From: Paenarthrobacter ilicis
GTDB lineage: Bacteria; Actinomycetota; Actinomycetes; Actinomycetales; Micrococcaceae
Assembly: GCF_016907545.1 (NCBI RefSeq)
Contig: NZ_JAFBCD010000001.1
Coordinates: 682,001-746,000, forward strand
Reading direction: 5' to 3'
DNA: 64,000 nucleotides
The position numbers and the translations under genes were made by a program. The notes beneath the pieces were generated by a model that worked only from the letters and a program-made list of their open reading frames with translations, had not been told where the DNA came from and did not search any database. Below, one piece after another: positions 24,923-34,100 of the stretch. How positions within the stretch are numbered: position 1 is the stretch's first letter; the number at the start of each line of letters is the position of its first letter.

Positions 24923-26178
24923 CGGCACGCCTGCAGATCCTCGCCGTACCGCAGCCAGTCCGGCAGGTCCTGGACCAGCGCATCGCGGATGGCGGGCGAT
25001 CCAGCGCTCCGCCAATCGACGTCGTCGTTAATTTCGATCTCGTTCTTTTTCCACTCGAACCAATTGATCATTTTCAACTGCGGGAATTTTTCATGCGTTT
25101 CTGCAGAGAAGACCTGACGCCACCACGTCCTTTTGACGTCCAGTTCGGAGGCCCCGCCGCGCGCAGGCGTGAAAATCGCGGCGGTCTCCGGAATGGCGAC
25201 AGGCCGGTCATGGTCCACTCCGTACACCTGGTAGAAATCCGGCACCGGGCTGTCATCACCTGCGGTACCGCTGTACGTTCCGGTCAGCATGGCCAGGAAT
25301 TTTCCGGGCTCGGCAATGTCGTTGTTTCCCCAGGGGCGCTGGTTGCCCCAGTGGTACAAGGAGACCCCCACCCAGTCCACGGCGTCATCCCCGGGGTAGT
25401 ACGGTGCGTAGGTGTCGTCGGCCATGGTGAGGACGCCATTGTGGTCGGTGTCCAAGGCTGCGAAATCGGGGGTGCCCGGTTTGGCCGCGTACTGGCCACC
25501 AGTGAACGGATAGCCGCCCCCATAGTTGGGCGCCCACATCATGGACGAACCAGGGGCTTGGCTATGCACCGCTGCCGCCACCTTGCGGAAAACCTCCACG
25601 TAGCGGCCCGGCTGCTGGCCCCACGCGTACCAGGACCCGTTCATCTCATGCGCAAAGCGCACGACGACGGGCGTCCCCTGATCGTTGATGGCACGTAAAT
25701 CGGCAGCCAGCTTTGCAATCACGTCATCGCTCATGGTGGCCAGCCCACCGTGCGGCTCAAGGGTCAGGAGCAGCGCGCCGCCCGTTGCCCGGACCTGGGT
25801 GACCGCGTTGGTGGTGTGGGACCACGTTTGGTCGTCATAGGGTATGTCCGAGAACTGGACCACCACCGCGGGACCATGACCCAGGTTGGTGCGGTGTTCG
25901 GCCAAGGTCTCGGAGTCCCAGTCAAGGTTGACGCCCAGGAGCACTCCGTCCTTGGGTATCAACGTTGAGGCATCCCCGGCCTTGCACAGGGACAGTGCTT
26001 GGACAATGGGAACCACTTCCTTGGAGGCGAAGCCCAGGCCGGTAGCCGCCAGCGCTGTTGCCAGCAGGGGAACCAGCAAACTGGCGCGCCTCCGTTTGCG
26101 GTTCGGGTGGCCCGTGAAGGTGGGCGGAACCGGCTTCTGCCGGGGCGGGCGTGGCGTTGGCAGGGCTGTCCGGGCCAT
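24919..26178 (-). CDS. Glycoside hydrolase family 26, membrane-anchored or secreted
   Basis: I chose the ATG at 26178 because it lies one base after the STAS stop, giving 419 residues. A basic N-terminus (HPNRKRRR) precedes a hydrophobic segment near residues 33-50, so the enzyme is exported or anchored. The GH26 acid/base lies in RFAHEMNGSWYAWG (Glu about 178) and the nucleophile in VAIPETAAIF (Glu about 331). GH26 includes beta-mannanases and beta-1,3/1,4-glucanases. Downstream of a cellulose-synthase-like GT2, it probably trims or edits the polymer. It is convergent with yczE, with stops overlapping by 4 bp. Confidence 0.87.
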   Translation of the reverse strand: MARTALPTPRPPRQKPVPPTFTGHPNRKRRRASLLVPLLATALAATGLGFASKEVVPIVQALSLCKAGDASTLIPKDGVLLGVNLDWDSETLAEHRTNLGHGPAVVVQFSDIPYDDQTWSHTTNAVTQVRATGGALLLTLEPHGGLATMSDDVIAKLAADLRAINDQGTPVVVRFAHEMNGSWYAWGQQPGRYVEVFRKVAAAVHSQAPGSSMMWAPNYGGGYPFTGGQYAAKPGTPDFAALDTDHNGVLTMADDTYAPYYPGDDAVDWVGVSLYHWGNQRPWGNNDIAEPGKFLAMLTGTYSGTAGDDSPVPDFYQVYGVDHDRPVAIPETAAIFTPARGGASELDVKRTWWRQVFSAETHEKFPQLKMINWFEWKKNEIEINDDVDWRSAGSPAIRDALVQDLPDWLRYGEDLQACR

Positions 26179-26179
26179 G

Positions 26180-26617
26180 TCAGCCCCAACCGAAGGTACG
26201 GTGTCGTCGCGCGAACAGGCTGATCCCACGAAGCTTCGGCGCCAGGTGACGTGCCCGCATCAGTGACGTGCCGCCGTCGACGGCTTCCTCACGGGTTCCA
26301 TAGATGCGGGCCACCTGTCCCAGATGGGCTTGGAGACGGGTATTCTCCAAGGCCTCTGACGTGCCGAAAAGGCGCAGGTCTCCGCCGCGGGCGCGGAGCA
26401 CGTGGAGTACCTCAAGAAGACCAACAACGCCGGACGCGCCCACGGTGGTCACTGCGGCGACATCCAGCAGGACCACAATGGGCCCATCGGTTGCGGCCGT
26501 TGCGGAGTCGTGCCGGATGGCGAGGACGGTTGCTGCGTCCAAAGCGCCGGTGAGTGTCAGGTCCAAGGAAGCCAAGGACGTGGGCATGGTGTTGGAAACA
26601 GGGGAAAGAGTGGACAT
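26180..26617 (-). CDS. STAS domain protein (anti-sigma factor antagonist-like)
   Basis: This 145-residue protein contains one STAS domain: LDLTLTGALDAATVLAI, then VVLLDVAAVTTVGASGVVGL, where the Ser of GASG occupies the position phosphorylated in SpoIIAA-type antagonists. A 40-residue C-terminal extension is basic (ARRHRTFGWG). It lies between the GT2 synthase and the GH26 gene on one strand. A STAS protein here is unusual and could gate synthesis or link it to a partner-switching pathway. No kinase or phosphatase partner is encoded nearby. Confidence 0.8.
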   Translation of the reverse strand: MSTLSPVSNTMPTSLASLDLTLTGALDAATVLAIRHDSATAATDGPIVVLLDVAAVTTVGASGVVGLLEVLHVLRARGGDLRLFGTSEALENTRLQAHLGQVARIYGTREEAVDGGTSLMRARHLAPKLRGISLFARRHRTFGWG

Positions 26618-26671
26618 GATGGTCGCTCCTGGCTGGGGGTTGGAACGGCGTATGTGTGGGTAGGTAGTGGA

Positions 26672-28567
26672 TCAGCCCTTGCTTGGGGGCAGGGTGCTCG
26701 ATCCTGCAGCAAGGACGCTGCTGAGTTCCGTGGGCGTGGGCATGGGATCCACCTGATGGTCCTCCGGGCCCCGGTACCTTGCCGCGGCGATCACCACGCT
26801 CAAGAGGGCAAGGTCCAAGGCAACCCACGCGAGGGTGATGAGCGTGGGGTAGAGCGGCGCCTCGCCAGTAGCTGCGCGGGCCATGCCGATGCCGGACGCG
26901 ACCACCAGGACGGCCATCGCCACTATTTGCAGCTTGACGTGGCGGAAGCCCCGTCCGGTTGCCTGCTTGCTTTTGGCCGTGACGGAGAAGGTCAGGTGCT
27001 TGCCCAGGAAGACTGCCGCAGCACCTGAACAGGTAGCCGCAATCCACGTGGGGAAGAGGGCGAAGGACCATTGTTGGCCCCGCCACAGGCCCTTGGACCC
27101 GTTGCCCGCCACTTGGAACAGCAGTTGGCAGGAAAGGAAGAACGGCAGGAACAGGCAGAAGAACACCACCGGGCTCGCCGTGAGGGGATAGGTGCCCGCC
27201 ACCAGGAACACCACCGGCGCCGCAATGTAGCTGAGCGCGGCGAAACCGTTGAGGTAGCTGGTCATGGTGCCCAGGTACATGAGGCGCTGCGCAAGGGTCA
27301 GTCCGCGCAGAAACAGCGGATTGTCATTGAAGAACACCTGCATGGTGCCTGCAGCCCAGCGATGGCGTTGGGACAACATGGTGGAAACGTCCTCCGGGGC
27401 CAGCCCGTGGACCAGGACCTCGTGGTGGTAAACGCTTCCCCATCCCATGGCATGAAGGTGCATGGCGGTTGCCATGTCCTCGGTAATGGTGGTGGTGTCC
27501 ATCGGGTGGATGGCCAGTGCTTGGTCGGTATGGGCAACATCCACCGATTCCAGGACCGCATCGAGCTCCGGCACTACGTCATCCATGGCATCCGGAACAG
27601 CCAATGCGGCCGCATGGAAGGACACCCGGAGCTCGAAAGTGATCTCCGCAAGCACCTCGCCCCGGCGGAGCTGTTGTTCGGCGCGGGTGATCGCTTCCAA
27701 GGACTGTTCCACCACAGGCATGGCTGACGGATGACGCCTGCCCAGCTCGCCCAGAAGGTCCTGCAACCGCGAGCGGCCCCTCCGGAGGGCACTCCAGGTG
27801 TGTTCTGTGGCCGTCCGGGTGTAGCGCGTCAGGCCCAGGGCCATCAGGGCCTCCCGGCGCAGGACGGCATTCGAACCGCAAAAGAACGCTGCGTCCCAAC
27901 CGTCCTTGCCCTGCTGGATGGGACCGTAGAACAGTTCGGCCTGGCTGCCCAGGGGATCACGGTCCGGAACATTCCAAAAATGCTGCGGTGTCTGGACAAA
28001 AGCCACTTCTTCGGCGTCAAAGTAACCCAGGACGCGGTCCAGGAAACGGGGCTCCGGGACTTGGTCCGCGTCCAGAATGGCCACGAACTCGCCGGTGGTC
28101 ATGGACAGTGCGTTATTGACGTTGCCGGCCTTGGCAAACCGTTGCCGGCCGTCCCACTCCGGACCTCGGGTAATGTAGCCGACGCCGATCTGCCGTGCTG
28201 CGCTCGCGAACTCGCCGCGGTCACCATCGTCCAGGATCCAGGTTTGGTGCGGATACTCCATGTCCCTGGCCGCGATGGCGGTCCGGAGAACAAGTTCAAG
28301 TGGCTCGTTGTAGGTGGCGATGAAGACATCCACCGTCCGGCCCGGCAGGGCAGGTGGGGGAGGGGGCCGCCGTCGTGCATTCCACATGGTGACCGCGTAG
28401 AGCGCCGACTCGCCCAGGCTGTATGTCTCCGCCAGCACAAGGGGCAGGGAGATCCACCACGCATCCCACGCAACGGTTCCTGACCACCGCCAACTGATGT
28501 AGATCACACCAAAGGAAACCACCAGGACGGCAAGGATTCTTACCAATATCTGTTTGTGAATGCCCAT
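26672..28567 (-). CDS. Cellulose-synthase-like family 2 glycosyltransferase with a large insertion
   Basis: The ATG at 28567 has GGAGG 7 bp upstream and gives 631 residues. The N-terminus has two or three membrane helices, then the catalytic core: FIATYNEPLELV, DDGD at ~113, DADQVPEPRFL at ~166, FFCGSNAVLRREAL at ~228, TED at ~362 and QRHRW at ~400. About five more membrane helices follow. This is the BcsA-type set for processive beta-glucan synthesis. Between CGSN and TED there are ~105 extra, mostly helical residues (RSRLQDLLGELGRRHP, AEITFELRVSFHA). No PilZ domain is present. The product is probably a beta-glucan, since GH26 and GH16 genes flank it; linkage is unproven. Confidence 0.88.
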   Translation of the reverse strand: MGIHKQILVRILAVLVVSFGVIYISWRWSGTVAWDAWWISLPLVLAETYSLGESALYAVTMWNARRRPPPPPALPGRTVDVFIATYNEPLELVLRTAIAARDMEYPHQTWILDDGDRGEFASAARQIGVGYITRGPEWDGRQRFAKAGNVNNALSMTTGEFVAILDADQVPEPRFLDRVLGYFDAEEVAFVQTPQHFWNVPDRDPLGSQAELFYGPIQQGKDGWDAAFFCGSNAVLRREALMALGLTRYTRTATEHTWSALRRGRSRLQDLLGELGRRHPSAMPVVEQSLEAITRAEQQLRRGEVLAEITFELRVSFHAAALAVPDAMDDVVPELDAVLESVDVAHTDQALAIHPMDTTTITEDMATAMHLHAMGWGSVYHHEVLVHGLAPEDVSTMLSQRHRWAAGTMQVFFNDNPLFLRGLTLAQRLMYLGTMTSYLNGFAALSYIAAPVVFLVAGTYPLTASPVVFFCLFLPFFLSCQLLFQVAGNGSKGLWRGQQWSFALFPTWIAATCSGAAAVFLGKHLTFSVTAKSKQATGRGFRHVKLQIVAMAVLVVASGIGMARAATGEAPLYPTLITLAWVALDLALLSVVIAAARYRGPEDHQVDPMPTPTELSSVLAAGSSTLPPSKG

Positions 28568-28862
28568 ATTTAGCCTCCGGTAACTGCTGGGGAAAAGGCA
28601 AAGGCGCGGCAGGCTGTCCAAACGCCATGACGGCGAAAGTTGGGAGGACACGGCTGACGCGCCTGGAGCATGCATCGTCGATGCTCAGAGGAAGGAACTC
28701 AGTTGCGAACGGAATTTACCGGTTCCTTATCCCACTTTCCCCCGCCCACATTTCGTCGCCGTTACGGGACTGATAAGTACTTTCGCGTTGATTATTTCCT
28801 GCCGGTGACGTTTTGCGTGTCTTGCCGGAAAGCCTTGCACGCTACGTGGGAGGGCCGTCAGA

Positions 28863-30131
28863 GTGGCTTTCATGCAGCGAAGACTCATGCCACTGGTGAT
28901 GGTCATCGTCGGATTAACGCTCACGGCGACACTGATCGCTCCTGAACCTCCGGCGTTGGCGGCTGCTGCCATGCCGGCCCCCGGTGCGCTGGTGTGGAGC
29001 GATGAATTCGACGGCCCCGCCGGAACCGCTCCGGACAACAGCAAATGGGTTCACGACACGGGAGGGTCGGGCTGGGGTAACGGCGAGCTGCAGTACTACA
29101 CCAGCAGCACGCGGAACGCCGCCCTGGATGGGAAGGGAAACATGGCCCTCACCGCCCGACGGGAAAACCCATCCGGGTACCAATGCCATTACGGAACGTG
29201 CCAGTACACCTCCGCCCGCCTGCTCACAGCCGGCAAATTCGGCAAGACTCAAGGCCGCTTTGAAGCCCGGCTCAAACTGCCCAAAGGACAAGGAATGTGG
29301 CCGGCTTTCTGGATGCTGGGCAACAACGTATTCACCGACGGGTGGCCCAACAGCGGCGAGCTCGACGTCATGGAAAACATCGGCAAAGAACCCGGAACGG
29401 TCTGGGGAAGCATCCACGGACCGGGCTACTCCGGCGCCAACGCGGCCAATGCCGGCTACACCCTGCCCAACGGCAAGGCACTGGGGGACGCATTCCACAC
29501 CTTCACTGCCGACTGGGGCCCGGACTCCATCACCTGGTACATCGACGGCATTCCCTACTCCCGGAAAACCAAGGCGGACACGCCCGGTCCGTGGGTCTTC
29601 GACCATGACTTCTTCCTGCTCTTGAACCTCGCAGTGGGCGGGCACTGGCCAGGGGCTCCCGACGCAGGCACGGCCTTCCCGCAATCCCTGCTGGTTGACT
29701 ACGTCCGCGTGTACGAGCTCGCAGCCGCTCCGGCACCAGCGGGTCCCGTCAGCTCCCGGATCCAAGGCTATGCAGGAAAGTGCATCGACGTCGCCGGACG
29801 CCAAGCCACCGATGGTGCCCAGGTTCAACTGTGGGACTGCGATACGGCTGCATCGGAACAATGGACTTTTGGAAACAACGGAACCGTGCGATCCCTGGGC
29901 AAATGCCTTGACGTTGCGTGGGGTTCCACCAGTAACGGCGCCCGCATCCAGCTCGCCACATGCAACGGGAATGCCGCGCAACACTTCGTGCTGAATTCCG
30001 CGGGAGATTTGGTGAATCCGCAAGCGAACAAATGCGTGGACGTGGCCGACTGGTCCGCAACCAATGGATCCCGCTTGCAGCTCTGGGATTGCGCCGGGTC
30101 CGCCAACCAGAAATGGTGGCGGATGGTGTAA
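28863..30131 (+). CDS. Secreted GH16 beta-glucanase with ricin-type (CBM13) domain
   Basis: The GTG at 28863 has GGAGG-type bases 9 bp upstream; an ATG at 28872 is an alternative. A signal peptide ends around ALAAAA. Residues ~40-285 are GH16, with the catalytic ExDxxE in NSGELDVMENIG and MWPAFWMLGNN beside it, as in laminarinases (endo-1,3-beta-glucanases). The C-terminal ~125 residues have three ricin repeats, each with the pattern GKCIDVAG then QLWDC and Q-W. It is divergent from the GT2 synthase across 295 bp that hold both promoters; no clear element is visible there. It may cut the glucan made by that synthase or a foreign glucan. Confidence 0.92.
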   Translation: MAFMQRRLMPLVMVIVGLTLTATLIAPEPPALAAAAMPAPGALVWSDEFDGPAGTAPDNSKWVHDTGGSGWGNGELQYYTSSTRNAALDGKGNMALTARRENPSGYQCHYGTCQYTSARLLTAGKFGKTQGRFEARLKLPKGQGMWPAFWMLGNNVFTDGWPNSGELDVMENIGKEPGTVWGSIHGPGYSGANAANAGYTLPNGKALGDAFHTFTADWGPDSITWYIDGIPYSRKTKADTPGPWVFDHDFFLLLNLAVGGHWPGAPDAGTAFPQSLLVDYVRVYELAAAPAPAGPVSSRIQGYAGKCIDVAGRQATDGAQVQLWDCDTAASEQWTFGNNGTVRSLGKCLDVAWGSTSNGARIQLATCNGNAAQHFVLNSAGDLVNPQANKCVDVADWSATNGSRLQLWDCAGSANQKWWRMV

Positions 30132-30303
30132 AAAACGTCCGACGGCGGCGCGCAGTCCTGCGGGGCCGGCGACTATTGCTGGGGCGGCTGGGGAGCTTCC
30201 TGGAGTAGTCGGCGGGCCGGGCTTGGGGCGCGCTGCCGTCGCGGCGGTGACCGTTGTGCCCGGCCGGGCAGGTGTGGAGTACCTGGCCGGGCCGCGGTTT
30301 CAG

Positions 30304-30350
30304 GTGCCGGTTGGCTACGGTTCCGGTTGGCTACGGTGCCGGTTGGCAGC
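30304..30350. repeat. Short tandem repeat at the nei 3' end
   Basis: A unit close to CCGGTTGGCTACGGT repeats about 2.7 times, running from the gap after the GH16 gene across the nei stop (30331). The final copy encodes the last residues of Nei. The rest of the 199-bp gap is very GC-rich and has no U-tract terminator that I could recognise. Confidence 0.5.
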
Positions 30351-31161
30351 GCGGGCAGAAGTAGATGTCCCGTTCCTCGGTCCCGTCAGGGGCAGCCAAA
30401 AGGCCGCGCCGGACGGTTGCGCCGCATCGCCGGCAGGGTTGACGTTCCCTGCCGTACACCCAGTATCCTGGCCGCAAAGCGCGGGGGCCCAGCGTGGTGC
30501 GGCGTCCCGGGCCGAGGTTTTCGCCCAGCAGACGCTTGGCGTCGCGGACAATTTTGGTCAGATCAGGAACATCGCCTACCAGCATGGTGGGGTGGACCCC
30601 TGATAGATAGCAGGCTTCGTTGCGGTAGATGTTGCCGATGCCTGCGAGCTTCCGTTGGTCAAGCAACGCGAAGCCCACGGTGACCTCCGGTTCCGCGTTG
30701 AGCCGTCGGAGGGCCTCCTCTTCATCCCAATCGGGGCCCAGCAGATCGGGCCCCAGATGGCCCACGATTTTGTCCTCATCCGCTGTGGGGACCACTTCCA
30801 GGATCCCCAAGGAAAATCCCACGGCATCAGCGTCCGCCGTACGGAGGACACACCGGGCTGTGTGGCCGGGCTTGGTCCACCGGCCCCGTGGCGGGTACAC
30901 AATCCAGCTGCCCTCCATTTTGAGGTGCGAATGGATGGTGAGCGCCCGCGGTTTCCTGCTGGCACCGGGATCCTCGTCCACGGGTCCCGTCAGCCGCATG
31001 AGCAGGTGTTTCCCGCGGGGAACAACCTCCGCCATGGTCCACCCCGTCAGGTTCAGCGTGGCAAACCGGGGGACACGGAAATCGGAAGCGGTGATGATCC
31101 GCCCCGCCAGTGCCTCGTTCAGCCGCGAAGCAGCGCGCCAGATGGAATCGCCTTCAGGCAC
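30331..31161 (-). CDS. nei: Endonuclease VIII-type DNA glycosylase
   Basis: This 276-residue base-excision repair enzyme begins MPEGDS, with Pro2 as the Schiff-base nucleophile and Glu3. LDQRKLAGIGNIYRNEACYL is the H2TH helix segment. It closes with a zinc finger, CRRC and CPRC separated by about 24 residues, that grips damaged DNA. The PEGDS start is typical of Nei rather than Fpg. Its start lies inside the last codons of lhr (8-bp overlap), so the two are co-translated; nei-lhr pairs recur in actinobacteria. It removes oxidised pyrimidines. Confidence 0.92.
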   Translation of the reverse strand: MPEGDSIWRAASRLNEALAGRIITASDFRVPRFATLNLTGWTMAEVVPRGKHLLMRLTGPVDEDPGASRKPRALTIHSHLKMEGSWIVYPPRGRWTKPGHTARCVLRTADADAVGFSLGILEVVPTADEDKIVGHLGPDLLGPDWDEEEALRRLNAEPEVTVGFALLDQRKLAGIGNIYRNEACYLSGVHPTMLVGDVPDLTKIVRDAKRLLGENLGPGRRTTLGPRALRPGYWVYGRERQPCRRCGATVRRGLLAAPDGTEERDIYFCPRCQPAP

Positions 31162-34100
31162 GGATCCTTAGTCCCTTCGGTGTGGAGTAAGCGCCAGCTG
31201 CGGCCAGGGCGCCGGCAATGGGGGTGTCCAGAAGATCGTGTCCGTTGACCTTTTCCATGAACAGCTTGTCCACGGCACCGCGCCGCACCACATCCACCAA
31301 AGCTTGCGCAGCCACTGCCAGGACGGCTTCGTCGGGGGAGAAGGTGAGCAGAGTCTTGCCGCCACGTTCCACGTAGAGGACCAACGCGCCGTCGACCATC
31401 ACCACCAGTGCACCGGCCTTTCGCCCCGGACGGTGACCGGAGCCGGCGTCGACGGACAGCGCCGGCCATGGCAGCGCCGCTCCGTAGGGGTTCGCGGGAT
31501 CCGTGGCGGCAAGAGCCAGTGCGTACGGCTCAGCCTTGGAAATCCGGGCGTCCTCGGTGAAGGACCTCAGCCGGTCAACGGTTGCCGGAACAGCGAACTG
31601 GGCCGCGCCCAGGTGCTCAATGAAGTAGCCACGGCGGCACCGTCCGGCTTCTTCCAGCCGGGCCAGCACCTTGTACATGAGCCCGAAACCGCCAATGATG
31701 TTCTCTGCCATCACCGAGCCGCGGGTCACTACGCCATACCGGTCCAGGAGAAGTTCAGCCGTTCCCCTGGCATGGATGGTGGGGTCCAACTCCGGCGCGG
31801 GCAGCGCTGACCACCGGCCCACAGCCGACGGCGGGGCAGCTGCGACACCACCGGAGGTGGCCCCGTAACGTCCGCCCGTCAGCCCGGGAGACCCCAGCAG
31901 CCCGGTCCCGTGGGAGCGGCCGATCCTGCTCATGCGTGGAGCCCGCGCCCTAGGGGCTTTTGCAACCTGGCGGTGGGCGGTTTTGCCGCCGGAGATCATG
32001 GCGCGGACCGGGGCGAACGTGTCACCGGTGACGCGGCCGGCCCACACAAGATCCCACAGGGCTGTGACCACGGCGTCGTCGCTGAGGACAGCGTCCATGC
32101 CCCCGGCCACGTCCGTGAGCTGACGGAAGAAGTACCCGCCTCCCGCGCTGAAGTGATCCAGCAACCGTTGTTGCGCGTCACCGGGTTCGAATTCCGGTGA
32201 CGGGTTCAGCGTCAGCTCCGCGGAGTCGGCAACATGCAGACTGATCCAGCCGTCGTTGCCCGGCAACGAGCCCGCGCCGGACCACAGAAGTTCGCCAGCG
32301 GCCATCAGTTCATCCAGCATGGCGGGTTTGTAGTCCGCCACGCGGCTGGACAGCACCAAAGGCTCCCACGCAGAGGCAGGAATCGGCACGCCGGATAACT
32401 GATCCACTGCGGTGATGATTCCGTCCAGGCCACGGAGAGCCTGGCTGCGCGACTTTCCTGGCGCCGTCACGTTCTGCCAGGCAGGGAGGAACCGGCCGTA
32501 GGCCGCGGTGTCCACGGGCTCGACTTCCGCGCGCAGTGCAGCCAGGGAGCGACGCCGGAGCTTCCGCAGGACTTCCGCATCACACCATTCGCTGGACGGC
32601 GGGGCATCCAGGGACATGACGGTGGAGTCCGTGGACTCTGCGGGCTGCTCGGCCACGGCATGGGGACGGAATTCTCCCTCCACAACCCGGCCGTCGTCGG
32701 CCAACCGCTTCAGGGCTGTATTCACCACCGCAACACCCAGGCCCAAGCGTGCGGCGGCCTCTGATGCAGTGAAGGGTCCATGCGTCCTGGCATAACGGGA
32801 CACCAGATCGCCCAACGGGTCCTGGACGGGTTCGATGAAAGCCAGCGGCACGCCCATGGGCAGCGGAACGCCGATAGCGTCCCGCAACCGGGCGGCGTCT
32901 TCCACGGCCGAGAAACGCTCGACGCCGCCGATCGTCACCTTGAGTGCGCGGTTGGCCTTGAGGAGGGCGGCAAGGTGATTTCCGGCGTCGTCAATGCTCC
33001 CGTGCGGTGGGGCAGGGGAGTCCTTTGGTTCGTCGTCTTCGGTATCAAGGGTGTCCCCCTCAAGGGTGTCCCCGCTGGGGAGTGCGGCGTCCGGGGCCAC
33101 CGCCCCCTCCAGCCGTTCTGCAACTTCTTCCACACTGAGCGGGCCCAGCAAGCGAAGAAGGTCCGCGACGCCTTCCATTCCCCGGACGCGCCGGTCCGGG
33201 ACAAGCCGCTGCAGTTCCATCTCGGTTTTGTCGATGACTGCGGCGTCCAGTAGCTCCCGCAGTTCAACCCGGCCCAGCAGCTCGTTCAGGAGGGTGGAGT
33301 CCAGGGCCAGTGCAGCCGCCCGGCGTTCGGCCAGGGGTGAATCGCCCTCGTAAAGGAACTGTGCCACGTACCCAAAGAGCAGCGATTTGGCGAACGGTGA
33401 AGGCTGTTGGGTGGTGGTTTCCACAATCCTCAGCTCGCGCCGTTCCACGGAGGAGGCAATGTCCTTCAGCGCAGGAAGATCGTAAACGTCCTGCAGGCAC
33501 TCGCGGACGGCCTCCAGCACGATGGGGAACGAGGGGTATTTCTTGGCGACGTCCAGCAACTGCGCCGAGCGTTGGCGTTGCTGCCACAAGGGTTGGCGTT
33601 TGCCCGGGTTCTGGCGCGGCAACAACAAAGCACGGGCAGCGCACTCGCGGAACCGTGAGGCGAACAAAGCGCTCCCGCCTACCTCGCTGGTGACGATCTG
33701 CTCGAGTTCCTCGGGGTCGAACAGGAACAGATCCGCGCCCGGGGGCTCGTCCTCCATCATGGGGACGCGGAGGACAATTCCGTCGTCGGCCGCCATGGCT
33801 GACCCGTCCAGGCCGTAGCGTTGCTGCAGCCGCTGGCCCACAGCCAACGCCCAGGGAGCGTGCACAGGCATTCCGAACGGGCTGTGGAGGACCACCCGCC
33901 AGTCGCCCAGTTCGTCGTGGAACCGTTCCACCACCAGGGTGCGGTCATTGGGGACGATATCCGTGGCTTCCCGCTGCTCCCTGAGGTATTGGATCAGGTT
34001 GCCGGCGGCGTAGGCGTCCAGGCCGCTCGCCTGGCATCGTTCCATGGCAGGGCCTTCGTCCGCGGCTGACAATTCGCGGATGAAGGCACCCAGCGCACGG

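Noticed and set aside
28707..28726. GGAA-N8-TTCC repeat ahead of the GH16 gene
   Set aside because: Arms of 4 bp are too short to separate from chance in a 295-bp gap.
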